A stretch of DNA of 64,000 bases from CAVYHJ01 sp963768165 [NCBI: uncultured bacterium] (lineage in GTDB: Bacteria; UBP4; UBA4092). The notes beneath the pieces are model-generated. The model was not told the DNA's origin and did no database searches. It saw only the letters and a program-made list of their open reading frames with translations. Positions 34,401-41,972 of this stretch are shown here, one piece after another. Location: contig CAVYHJ010000002.1 of NCBI GenBank assembly GCA_963768165.1, positions 1 to 64,000 on the forward strand. The letters run 5' to 3'. Position 1 is the first letter of the stretch, and each line of letters starts with the position of its first letter. Both the position numbers and the translations under genes were made by a program.

Positions 34401-36885
34401 TATTGAACCCGGTGAAACCATCGAGTTACCCGCGTACATTCGCAATGGTTCAAATTTATCGGTTGTAGCAGGCACAAATGCCACCCTCTCTACCCATGAT
34501 CCCAATATTACCATCAGTGTTCCCACTAATACGTATTCAACTTTTTCAGGCGCAAAACAATTGGCTGGACCCAATCAAAGTGGATTCGAATTTACTGTCG
34601 GACCCAATACCCCGCAAAACGACAAGATTCTTTTCAATATGACAATTAACTCATTTTTGTTAGATACAGTAACAACAGATTATTACTACTCAAATCCACA
34701 AAAAGTTTGGGCCTGCCCTTTTTACGTGGAAATGGGTGAATTAGTCCTCTATGAAGGTCCTAATTCTGCCTATGCAATTAATTACAATGACTCCCCCACT
34801 TTAAATAATGCCACTATTGGTGCTTATAATAATGGAGACGGGCAAGTCAATCCCGGAGAAGAAATCAATATGACACTCAGTTTATGGAATCGGCATTATG
34901 ACCAAGCCCTTTTGGGCATATCTGCTGTGTTAACTACCGCAACACCTAATGTTTATATTCCCAGTAATACCGCATTTGTAGGGGATATTGGTGCACGACA
35001 GATTGTGACAATTCCTCAACCATTTACGTTTTATACACCTATAACATTTAGTGCACCATCAATCAGTTGGGAATTGGTTCTTACCGATTCTCTCGGGCAT
35101 CAATATATCAATAGCTTTAGCACCCCTGTAGTCACTAATTATCCACCCCAAGTCACTGGATTCCCATATAACACAGGGACAACCATTCGTTCTTCTCCAA
35201 CCTTAATTAATTTGAATAACGATAACACCGGAATCACCGATGTCCTTGTTGGAAATGAAGCGGGAGTTATTTCTGCTATCGGTGTCACTGCAAATGGACC
35301 CATAGCAGTTCCCGGTTGGCCTGTCCAGGTTTTGGATAATGGTACACCATACCCTATTCGCTATCCCATAGCTGTTGGAGATATTGATAGGAGCGGTACG
35401 AATACGGTTGTCGTAGTACCTCAGGATGGTAAACTGTACGCCTTTCATAACAATGGTACCCCGTATGGATCCAATAGTACGGGATTGTTCGTGGATTATA
35501 CTCCCAGCATTTTATTTACCACCTCTCCCGTATTGGCAGATTTGGTTGGAGATGGGAATAAAGAAATTATTGTGGGCGCTACAGTCAATACCGGAACCAC
35601 GTCCCAAGGGGATATATTTGCTTTTGATCACCATGGAAATCCATTGGGTACTTTTGGTACATGGAGTACGGTATTGTCAGAACCGGTCGTTGCTCCTCCC
35701 GCTGTGGGTTATCTAACTGATACAGACACGACGCAAGTTGTTATCGCTGTTTCACTGGGTGGTGAAGTGGCAGGATATCGTTCCGATGCAAGTCGGTTTC
35801 TCTATCTTGGTAATCTTTTTGGCGTCCCCCTCAATTCCCCGCCGGCACTGGCCGATATCGAACAAAACGGAACCCCGGATATTATTGTCAATGCCAGTAA
35901 CGGAAATGTTTATGCATTCCGACCGGATGGATCGAGTCCAAATGGATCGAGTCCACCCGGGTTCCCCATTTATACAGGGGGTGGTGTTCCGTCTTCACTC
36001 GCTATAGGTGACGTTTTAGGAGATGGGAATTTGGATATCATCGTTGGAGGAGAAGAGTCATCAAACACAGGACGATTGAACGTAATCGAAGTATTTCCTG
36101 GAGTTACTGCTACAACACCGTATTATTCTTATTACTATATACCTAATTCGTATGTTGCTACACAACCTGCTATAGCTAATCTTTACCATAGCCCTGCGCC
36201 TCAAGTTACTTTTACCAATAATTACGGAGGCATGAATGCAGAGGATTTTTATAGTTTACGTGTCAATAATAATACAAACGAAATTTATAAGGCGACTGGT
36301 CAATATGAGGACAGTTCGCCGGGTGTTCTAACATTTTCAAATCCAAATGCCGTAAATATCGGGGGAGATTCAACTAATAATGCCACTATTGTGACTAGTG
36401 AAGACGGAAATATTTATGCCTATATTGAGGTTTTTGATTCGGATCCGTCATTAGCTTACTGGCCGCAATATCGGCATGATGCGCAACACACCGGATTTTA
36501 TGTATGGCCCGGTTCCAATTCTCAAAATGCCATTCACTGGACAACGGATGATACACCATTTGAAGGTGTATTTAATTCTCTTAGAGATTTTTGGTTGTCG
36601 TTTAACGGTATCGCCAATCATCTATACCGGATTACAGTGACAAAACCGAACGGAAGTCAAGCATCGCCACTTATTTCCTTATATGGTTCGACAGGATCAA
36701 ATCTAATGGCCGGGCCGACTTCACCGCAAATCGAACAAGCGGTGCCTTCCAGTGGTCTGTATTACATTGAAATTTCCAATGGCAACACCAGTTACGGATC
36801 GTCTGCAAAGTATGAAGTAACCATTCGTGACTTGACTGCAACTACCTATATCCCCGAAGAATTGTGGAAGGGATTCTCTGAATAA
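31471..36885 (+). CDS. Giant secreted subtilase (S8) with FG-GAP-like repeats
   Basis: The 1804-residue protein has a signal peptide (LIIGLSSLILLCTQSFSQG), a propeptide segment (EIVVRYFDNASPNDKARVRS, about 70-130) and a subtilisin domain with D279 (VAVIDTGV), H317 (NGHGTHCAG) and S521 (GTSMACPQVAGLAALL). An insertion of about 60 residues separates the propeptide from the Asp region. After 610 come several beta-sandwich domains with dockerin-like acidic loops (NCNGVLDPGE, DTNGDHLIEPGE, NNGDGQVNPGE). About 1230-1640 is an FG-GAP/integrin-like propeller (DLVGDGNKEIIVGA, DIEQNGTPDIIVN, VLGDGNLDIIVGG). The end resembles a PPC domain. It likely acts extracellularly on proteins; no sorting tag was recognised. 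Confidence 0.88.
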   Translation: MISYKSLYLYLIIGLSSLILLCTQSFSQGTVSTDNSLKPLTSHLVPGTIRVSPTVSPVQPLGTTKGKPMYPPGEIVVRYFDNASPNDKARVRSLHNFTLKRKHKYLNVETLKVPATMSPDAYTSAQAMGSLCSEIMKNPAVKYAEPNYYVYAQEGIFGPDEIGYYPNDPLFSSDTFQTFSGQTLPTGGVVLLWGAYTSIANESTLYNHYTYSQQFNYFVENFVIKPPPQYQVALANGGYLNIISSGNAAGGFTIEIGAVPGGWDYPPPGNSSVKVAVIDTGVMYHHEDLRGKILMGYDYVNDSGSTIGGIAEDDNGHGTHCAGLVAAATNNDLGTAGSTPNSNIMIIPIKVLDAGGTGTDDEVSEGIIGAVEQFHANILSMSFGEASSSQLVEEAINQVIGDGAIPVAAAGNNGTNFSTETECQQQALDTFEPALIPGVISVGSWEYAYPPAGSGDTVPTQVGYSNYGFVTSSPSGCYTNWGVKVFADGGGPISQIWSTYLYPLTGIPSITTKYQPLQGTSMACPQVAGLAALLYAKGFQDLNSITAAIESSCWDPLAIGQPASTYATYTITFGTITNGLYTQPARNSHPEPYWGYGAIDAFAALAAYKPSINVTYESSQILDCSSSALGYTISGNCNGVLDPGETDGINITLQNTGQLTLTNISGILSSSDSHVTIIPSTKVQNYPNIVTGNLGTSIAPYVVTISNFNIGNGYTVRFMLTVMATTDQGNTTFNLPIDIPLSQTNRFVSTGGVYHAIDLDPTLWPTFVDDSNSVDNANSLIPGRADDDEFGNTKVAPTGNNEDYYLNNGESVQMYPNIVNNTPDVFYGIGTAQTNWEGITTYSGIWGELHSYLQTNNTYPITVTSGENEALYYSNTAFNNYCYSYDSIPGELYTYLVGYVTTSQASTEFQYNLSAGGSASTIDADGSFGNTILEFDLHTPNDATANWIDRIPVSYSIETSVAFDHYVIYGDTNGDHLIEPGETIELPAYIRNGSNLSVVAGTNATLSTHDPNITISVPTNTYSTFSGAKQLAGPNQSGFEFTVGPNTPQNDKILFNMTINSFLLDTVTTDYYYSNPQKVWACPFYVEMGELVLYEGPNSAYAINYNDSPTLNNATIGAYNNGDGQVNPGEEINMTLSLWNRHYDQALLGISAVLTTATPNVYIPSNTAFVGDIGARQIVTIPQPFTFYTPITFSAPSISWELVLTDSLGHQYINSFSTPVVTNYPPQVTGFPYNTGTTIRSSPTLINLNNDNTGITDVLVGNEAGVISAIGVTANGPIAVPGWPVQVLDNGTPYPIRYPIAVGDIDRSGTNTVVVVPQDGKLYAFHNNGTPYGSNSTGLFVDYTPSILFTTSPVLADLVGDGNKEIIVGATVNTGTTSQGDIFAFDHHGNPLGTFGTWSTVLSEPVVAPPAVGYLTDTDTTQVVIAVSLGGEVAGYRSDASRFLYLGNLFGVPLNSPPALADIEQNGTPDIIVNASNGNVYAFRPDGSSPNGSSPPGFPIYTGGGVPSSLAIGDVLGDGNLDIIVGGEESSNTGRLNVIEVFPGVTATTPYYSYYYIPNSYVATQPAIANLYHSPAPQVTFTNNYGGMNAEDFYSLRVNNNTNEIYKATGQYEDSSPGVLTFSNPNAVNIGGDSTNNATIVTSEDGNIYAYIEVFDSDPSLAYWPQYRHDAQHTGFYVWPGSNSQNAIHWTTDDTPFEGVFNSLRDFWLSFNGIANHLYRITVTKPNGSQASPLISLYGSTGSNLMAGPTSPQIEQAVPSSGLYYIEISNGNTSYGSSAKYEVTIRDLTATTYIPEELWKGFSE

Positions 36886-36902
36886 AAGTTTGTAGATTTA
36901 CA

Positions 36903-36937
36903 GGGTCGAGATACCAATAAATCTCGGCCCTTTTTTA
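36903..36937 (+). terminator. Rho-independent terminator after the subtilase
   Basis: GGGTCGAGAT / ATCTCGGCCC arms (one G-T pair) around an 8-base loop, followed by TTTTTTATTT. Confidence 0.88.
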
Positions 36938-37010
36938 TTTCCAAATTTTCCACTGGATTAATTCTTTAAAGTTTTAAGATTTTCCTCTATACTAACTATA
37001 GGAAACTCAA

Positions 37011-38591
37011 ATGATTTCAACAGATATTCTCATTATTGGTTCTGGAATAGCGGGGAGTTCCGCGGCTATCACTCTCGCTAAAGCAGGATATAAAGTCCTC
37101 CTCTTGACTCGTTCACCTGACGCGACCGAATCGGCTACCAAACATGCCCAAGGAGGCATCGTAACCCTTGGTGAAAATGATACTAAAGACCTGTTGGCAG
37201 AAGATATTCTGAATGCAGGAGATGGCCTATGTAATCCAAAAGCTGTACGTGTTTTAGTAGAAGACGGGCCGACTTTGGTTCAACAATTTCTAATTGAATC
37301 CTTAGGTATCCCTTTCTCTGTGGGTCCATCGGGAGATTACGATATTACTATGGAGGCAGCCCATTCCCGCCGGCGAATTCTACATGTCGCGGATGCCACC
37401 GGTTTATCTATTGAACAACATCTTTTTGCAGCGATTCAAAAAGAGAAAAGTATCACTGTCCTGACTGGCCACACAGCGATTGATTTAATTACCCGTTCAC
37501 ATCATTCTACCAATCCCCTGGCAATCTATGACGACTTGGCCGTCGGGGGAGTGTATGCGTTTAATAATCAAACCAATCATGTGGAAACAATTTTTGCCGC
37601 CAAAACCATATTAGCCAGCGGCGGTTTGGGTCAAGTTTATCTCCATACCACCAATCCTGAGGGAAGCCGCGGTGATGGATTGGCCATGGCCTACCGTGCC
37701 GGAGCGAATCTTATCAATATGGAATATATTCAATTTCATCCCACGGCATTCTATCATCGGGATGGCAACCGGTTCTTGATTTCTGAGTCGGTCAGAGGAG
37801 AAGGGGCACAACTGATGAACCGGGCGGGAGATTATTTTATGAAAGATTACGACCCGGAACTGAAAGATTTGGCAACCCGTGATGTTGTCGCACGCGCGAT
37901 TCATGAAGAAATGTTAAAACGGTCTGACGACCATGTACTGCTGGATTTATCCCCCATAACAAAACACGGCATAGATATCTCTCAACGATTCCCAACCATC
38001 TATCAGCGCTGTTTAAAATTCGGTTTGGATATTACCAAAGACCCGATCCCTGTAGTACCAGCGGCACATTATTTCTGCGGTGGAATCCAGGTGGATGAGT
38101 GGGGACAAACCAATATCCGTAATTTATACGCCATTGGTGAAGTGTCCTGTACAGGTCTTCACGGTGCCAACCGGCTTGCCAGCACTTCGTTATTGGAAGG
38201 ATTAGTTTGGGGAATCCGTTCCGCTCGGCATATTCAAGAATTCAATCCGACAAGGAAAATTGACCTACCCACCTGGCTCACGACAGAAATTCCCTCCTGG
38301 AAAGAAGAAGGGCTGGAAGAAGAAACTGATCCCGCCTTGATTATTCAAGATTGGGTCACTCTTAAAACCACCATGTGGAATTATGCCGGGATTGTCCGTA
38401 CCACCAAGCGTTTGGAACGGGCCCATGCCGATATGGAATATCTCCAGCATCGCGTTGAACGGTTTTACCGCCAGACCAAACTGACGGATACCTTGATTGG
38501 ATTACGCAACGCTATCCAAGTGGGGATTCTCATAATCCGTTCCGCCCTCCGCAATCCCGTCTCCCGTGGGTGCCATTTCCGTAAGTCATAA
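37011..38591 (+). CDS. nadB: L-aspartate oxidase
   Basis: NadB oxidises L-aspartate to iminoaspartate with FAD, the first step of de novo NAD synthesis. The 526-residue protein has the FAD motif IIGSGIAGSSAAITLAKAG, the TKHAQGGIV segment, ASGGLGQVYLHTTNPEGSRGDG, QFHPTAF, SESVRGEGAQLMN, ATRDVVARAIHEE and CGGIQVDEWGQT...GANRLASTSLLEGLVWG. A TATACT box (36988-36993) lies 17 bases before the ATG, with AGGA between. nadA and nadC are not in the window. Confidence 0.95.
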   Translation: MISTDILIIGSGIAGSSAAITLAKAGYKVLLLTRSPDATESATKHAQGGIVTLGENDTKDLLAEDILNAGDGLCNPKAVRVLVEDGPTLVQQFLIESLGIPFSVGPSGDYDITMEAAHSRRRILHVADATGLSIEQHLFAAIQKEKSITVLTGHTAIDLITRSHHSTNPLAIYDDLAVGGVYAFNNQTNHVETIFAAKTILASGGLGQVYLHTTNPEGSRGDGLAMAYRAGANLINMEYIQFHPTAFYHRDGNRFLISESVRGEGAQLMNRAGDYFMKDYDPELKDLATRDVVARAIHEEMLKRSDDHVLLDLSPITKHGIDISQRFPTIYQRCLKFGLDITKDPIPVVPAAHYFCGGIQVDEWGQTNIRNLYAIGEVSCTGLHGANRLASTSLLEGLVWGIRSARHIQEFNPTRKIDLPTWLTTEIPSWKEEGLEEETDPALIIQDWVTLKTTMWNYAGIVRTTKRLERAHADMEYLQHRVERFYRQTKLTDTLIGLRNAIQVGILIIRSALRNPVSRGCHFRKS

Positions 38592-38648
38592 AACTTTAGA
38601 CATTAGACTTTAAACTTTGGATTTCTTTTAATAGACAAGATTCCCAAG

Positions 38649-38672
38649 ATAGTGTAAACTTTTTTACACTAT
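38649..38672 (+). promoter_or_regulatory. Inverted repeat abutting the pheA start codon
   Basis: ATAGTGTAAA and TTTACACTAT, ten bases each with a 4-base loop, end within the ATG at 38671. It could hide the start codon in mRNA or be an operator in DNA. No Shine-Dalgarno is visible. Just upstream (38590-38625) is a phrase-like ACTTTAGAC/ACTTTAAAC repeat. Confidence 0.5.
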
Positions 38673-39777
38673 GGGTCAGAAAAAACAGAATCCCGATATC
38701 ACTAAAGAACTGGATAAACTGCGCAATAAAATCAACGCGTTTGACGATTCTATTTTAGACGCTTTGAATCAACGTACTCAAATCGTCTTAAAAATAGCAG
38801 AATTAAAAAAGAAATTCAGTTCTTCCTTTTACGTTCCTCATCGTGAACAACAAATTTACCAACGTCTGGTAAAATTCAATAAAGGCCCGCTCACTAATGA
38901 GGCTGTCAAGGCCGTATTCCGGGAAATCATGTCTGCCTCCATAGCCGTGGAGAAAAAATTAAAGATTGCCTACCTGGGTCCGGAAGCCTCTTTTACTCAC
39001 ACCGCGGCCATGCACCGGTTCGGTTCACAGATGGAATATGTTCCCTTGGATTCTATCTCTGCGGTGTTTATGGAAGTCGGTAAAAAGTGGTCGGATTACG
39101 GCGTTGTCCCTATTGAAAACTCCACCGAAGGAGTTATTAATCATACCCTCGATATGTTCATTGATTCGGATTTAAAAGTCTGTTCGGAAATCATCCTGGT
39201 TATTTCCGAAAATTTACTCGGTATGGGTAAACTTAAAGATATTCGTAAAGTATATTCACGGGATAGCGCCCTGGCGCAATGCCGCCAATGGCTGTTAAAC
39301 AATCTCCCGCAGGCGGAATTAGTCGCCGTTTCCAGCACTACTCGCGGTGTCCAATTGGCAAAGAAAAATCCCCGTGCCGCCGCCATCGCGGGCACCCTCG
39401 CCGCGAGTATCTATAATATTCCTATTCTTGCCAAAGGGATTGAAGATGTCCCCGGAAATCGAACCCGATTCTTGGTCATTGGTGAAACGGAAAGTAAAAA
39501 GTCAGGTAATGATAAAACATCCATTATGTTTTCCATTAAAGACAAAGTGGGAGCGTTATATCAAGCCTTGAAACCGTTCCAAAAATACAAAATTAATTTA
39601 ACCAAGATTGAATCCCGCCCTTCCCGTAGGCGTGCTTGGGATTATGTCTTTTTTGTGGATTTTGAAGGGTATAAAGACGATCCGACTGTGGCAAAAGCTC
39701 TCAGTGAAGTTATGGAACATTGCATGTATTTGCGTGTCTTAGGTTCCTATCCTAGCAGTCACGATAAAAAGTCGTAA
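38671..39777 (+). CDS. pheA: Bifunctional chorismate mutase / prephenate dehydratase
   Basis: The P-protein catalyses chorismate to prephenate to phenylpyruvate in phenylalanine synthesis. The 368-residue protein has an AroQ chorismate mutase domain (ELDKLRNKINAFDDSILDAL..., about 12-90), a prephenate dehydratase domain (KIAYLGPEASFTHTAAMHRF, VPIENSTEGVINHTLD, NRTRFLVIG; about 97-275) and a C-terminal ACT domain (SIKDKVGALYQALKPF, IESRPSRRRAWDYVFFVD) for phenylalanine feedback. Lengths match known proteins. It is 80 bp after nadB. Confidence 0.95.
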   Translation: MGQKKQNPDITKELDKLRNKINAFDDSILDALNQRTQIVLKIAELKKKFSSSFYVPHREQQIYQRLVKFNKGPLTNEAVKAVFREIMSASIAVEKKLKIAYLGPEASFTHTAAMHRFGSQMEYVPLDSISAVFMEVGKKWSDYGVVPIENSTEGVINHTLDMFIDSDLKVCSEIILVISENLLGMGKLKDIRKVYSRDSALAQCRQWLLNNLPQAELVAVSSTTRGVQLAKKNPRAAAIAGTLAASIYNIPILAKGIEDVPGNRTRFLVIGETESKKSGNDKTSIMFSIKDKVGALYQALKPFQKYKINLTKIESRPSRRRAWDYVFFVDFEGYKDDPTVAKALSEVMEHCMYLRVLGSYPSSHDKKS

Positions 39778-39968
39778 CCTTTTCATTGCGGTGTTTTTAC
39801 CTCGTTTGCTCTCGCGTATGGGGTATTTTTACCTCTATTTCAAGACAAAATAACCTTTAACAAATGTTAATTGTTTTATGAAATATTGATTTAATTAGTA
39901 TTATACGTATTTTAATAATATGTGCTATTTGGTACGCCGTTTGCTGTACTACTATTACAACATTTCAC
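39778..39968. other. Gene-free interval before an isolated terminator
   Basis: AT-rich sequence with no credible gene. It could include a 3' untranslated region of pheA or a short transcript ending at the terminator that follows; a convincing promoter was not found. After the terminator, 40015-40154 also appears empty. Confidence 0.4.
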
Positions 39969-40013
39969 GGAGCAGAACTTCTCATCCCCCTTGGGTTCTG
40001 CTCCTTTTATTTT
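39969..40013 (+). terminator. Strong Rho-independent terminator
   Basis: Perfect 10-base arms GGAGCAGAAC / GTTCTGCTCC (39969-39978, 39995-40004) followed by TTTTATTTTG. It lies about 190 bases past the pheA stop. Confidence 0.88.
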
Positions 40014-40154
40014 GTCCTCTTTTAAAACTCCTCTAGAGCTCAATTATCTCTTCTTCATTTAGGAATATTCTATGGAGTTATAACGGACGTGGAATTTTCA
40101 CCTCCGTATCAATTCCGATATTGACCAAATATTTATGGAGATTTAGAAAATAGA

Positions 40155-41276
40155 TTATCGAACATAAATGGGGTTGGAAAAAAGCCAGGGGCGATCATTA
40201 ATGTAAATTTCGATTCGATAGACGCCTGATTGGGTGACGGAATATTCGATGGCGGATTGGTTATATTCATGGATAAGAGAGCCATTGTGAATTAGGCGGA
40301 TTTTGGAGTGCGCTTGTGGTGAATGGAATTTTAAAATGATTTTTTCGTCATATTTCAGCGTATCGCCCATGAGAGCCAACAATTTATGATTTTCATCTAC
40401 TGCCTCAAAGTTAAAACCTTTAGCGTTCGCCAAACTATCGTAAGAAACATAACAATGTCCCTGTCGGAGCGCCTGATAAACTTTTTCCGCATCTTTCTTC
40501 CAATCCCCCGTAAAAAAATCACAAAGAATATGTGTCCTCACCCCTCGAAAAGATTCCAAATATGTAACCGTCACTCCATAACCAAAAGGTAAAAGCGTCT
40601 TGGCATGGGCATCGGCTCCACCGAATGCGACCAAGGGATGTTTCTGAGTCAATTCATCCCACGTTTGTAAAGTTTTTAGATTGGGTCCTCCAATATATTT
40701 GTCGGGCGACTGCATATGTGAAAGGAAAGTACCCCAGCTTAAATCTTCCGCCCAATCTCCGAGATGATTCCAAATTTCAATTCCTGTTGGCCAAGTGTTC
40801 GGGGATAAATTCCCTCCTACGTTAAAAATATCCCAGCGTTTCCAAGACGAGTCTCCAATACGAAATTGCGGTTTTGAACCAAAATGCGGATGACAGAGAA
40901 AAGTTATTCCACCCTGACGTTGAACTAATGGAATATATTCATGGGCTTTTCTGCGAGCCAACCCGTCCGGTTGAACATTGATAGCGAGACAATCCCCTTC
41001 CCGCTTGGTGATTTCTACTCCCACCAGCACTAGAATTGGTTTACCTTGAGGAACTCCCCCTCTCTCCGATTCACCGATTCGCCGATTCGTCATTTCCCCA
41101 TGCCACCCTTCTGCTCCTCCTTTTCGGGCTTTCATGTGGTTATGGTCAGTAATGATGAGATAATCGAGTTCCGCCTCTTGGGCAAAGCTGATTACTTCCG
41201 GAACTGTGCCCGATCCATCGGAATAACGGGTATGAACGTGGATTACACCAGTGTAGTCTTGTAAGGTTTTATGCAT
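40155..41276 (-). CDS. PHP-domain phosphoesterase-like protein
   Basis: About 373 residues. The PHP metal motifs are HVHTRYSDG (H13, H15) and ITDHNHM (D44, H45), with later FLCHPHFG and FGGADAHA. PHP proteins hydrolyse phosphoesters with two or three metals; the substrate is unknown. The C-terminal ~110 residues form a beta-rich extension. An upstream ATG at 41306 lacks a ribosome site, whereas GAAGAG precedes the ATG at 41276. Residues around 62-75 (MTNRRIGESERGG) are coded by a tandem CCGATTCG repeat and look inserted. Confidence 0.8.
   Translation of the reverse strand: MHKTLQDYTGVIHVHTRYSDGSGTVPEVISFAQEAELDYLIITDHNHMKARKGGAEGWHGEMTNRRIGESERGGVPQGKPILVLVGVEITKREGDCLAINVQPDGLARRKAHEYIPLVQRQGGITFLCHPHFGSKPQFRIGDSSWKRWDIFNVGGNLSPNTWPTGIEIWNHLGDWAEDLSWGTFLSHMQSPDKYIGGPNLKTLQTWDELTQKHPLVAFGGADAHAKTLLPFGYGVTVTYLESFRGVRTHILCDFFTGDWKKDAEKVYQALRQGHCYVSYDSLANAKGFNFEAVDENHKLLALMGDTLKYDEKIILKFHSPQAHSKIRLIHNGSLIHEYNQSAIEYSVTQSGVYRIEIYINDRPWLFSNPIYVR
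41066..41089. repeat. Tandem CCGATTC[AG] x3 inside the PHP gene
   Basis: Three adjacent 8-base units, reading frame open, giving NRRIGESE on the minus strand. It falls between the second metal motif and the ILVLVGVEI strand, so the product likely has a loop insertion. Confidence 0.75.
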
Positions 41277-41428
41277 ATTTTGCTCTTCATTCTGGGAAAA
41301 TATCATGAATTAAGTAGTTTAGCAATAAATAATTATAATCCATAAAGAATATGACTCCAATTAATTATACACTATACGGAGTACTGCGGTTTACTGAAGA
41401 AGGTTCATTTAATTGATAAAAGGGAGAT

Positions 41429-41932
41429 TTATTTCAGTAGCATAGCCAACTGGTCATAGGTTAATAACCAGTTAAGTGCGGATTGGCCAATACAATTGGA
41501 AAAGTCGATTATTTCGATATTCGCCATACCGGCTTTTTTGAGCGGAACTTCAACAGAATCTTCACCCCACACAAAATAAGAAATCAGTTCACCCAAATCC
41601 GGCTGGTGTCCCACCAGCAGAATACTCGAATTCGATTTATAGGTTTTTAATTCGTCCACCAGCTTCGCCGGCGAAGCGGCAGGCAGTAATGCATCGGTTT
41701 CATCCACATCCAATATTTTCAATTCATCCGCCACAATTTCCGCGGTTTGTTTCGCACGATCATAGGGCGAGGTCAAAATATGGTTTACCCTGATATCCAA
41801 TTTTTCCAACGCCTGTCCCACTTTTTTGGCTTGTTTTCGCCCATAATCCGTCAGAGGCCGGTTGGCATCTTTCTTGATTCCGTTAAATCCGAGCGGTTCC
41901 GCCTCGGCATGGCGTAAAATGTAAAGATTCAT
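41429..41932 (-). CDS. sixA: SixA-type phosphohistidine phosphatase
   Basis: The ~167-residue histidine-phosphatase protein has the RHG-type motif YILRHAEAEP (nucleophile His), LTSPYDRAKQTAEI and LLVGHQPDLGELISYF (second catalytic His). SixA removes phosphate from histidine of phosphorelay or PTS-type proteins. The frame opens further upstream at 42004, overlapping the previous gene, but the conserved N terminus begins with MNLYILRHAE at 41932. It is the last gene of the operon starting at 46122. Confidence 0.85.
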   Translation of the reverse strand: MNLYILRHAEAEPLGFNGIKKDANRPLTDYGRKQAKKVGQALEKLDIRVNHILTSPYDRAKQTAEIVADELKILDVDETDALLPAASPAKLVDELKTYKSNSSILLVGHQPDLGELISYFVWGEDSVEVPLKKAGMANIEIIDFSNCIGQSALNWLLTYDQLAMLLK

Positions 41933-41972
41933 AATGATACTATTCTGACTTACTCTGTTGGTAAATGCAAGC

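Noticed and set aside
36988-37010. Leaderless call for nadB
   Set aside because: An AGGA motif lies seven bases before the ATG and the TATACT box leaves room for a short leader.
29321-38591. nifS-nadB functional pair as in Bacillus
   Set aside because: The desulfurase-like gene is on the opposite strand from nadB, more than 6 kb away beyond the subtilase gene, and lacks the PLP lysine.
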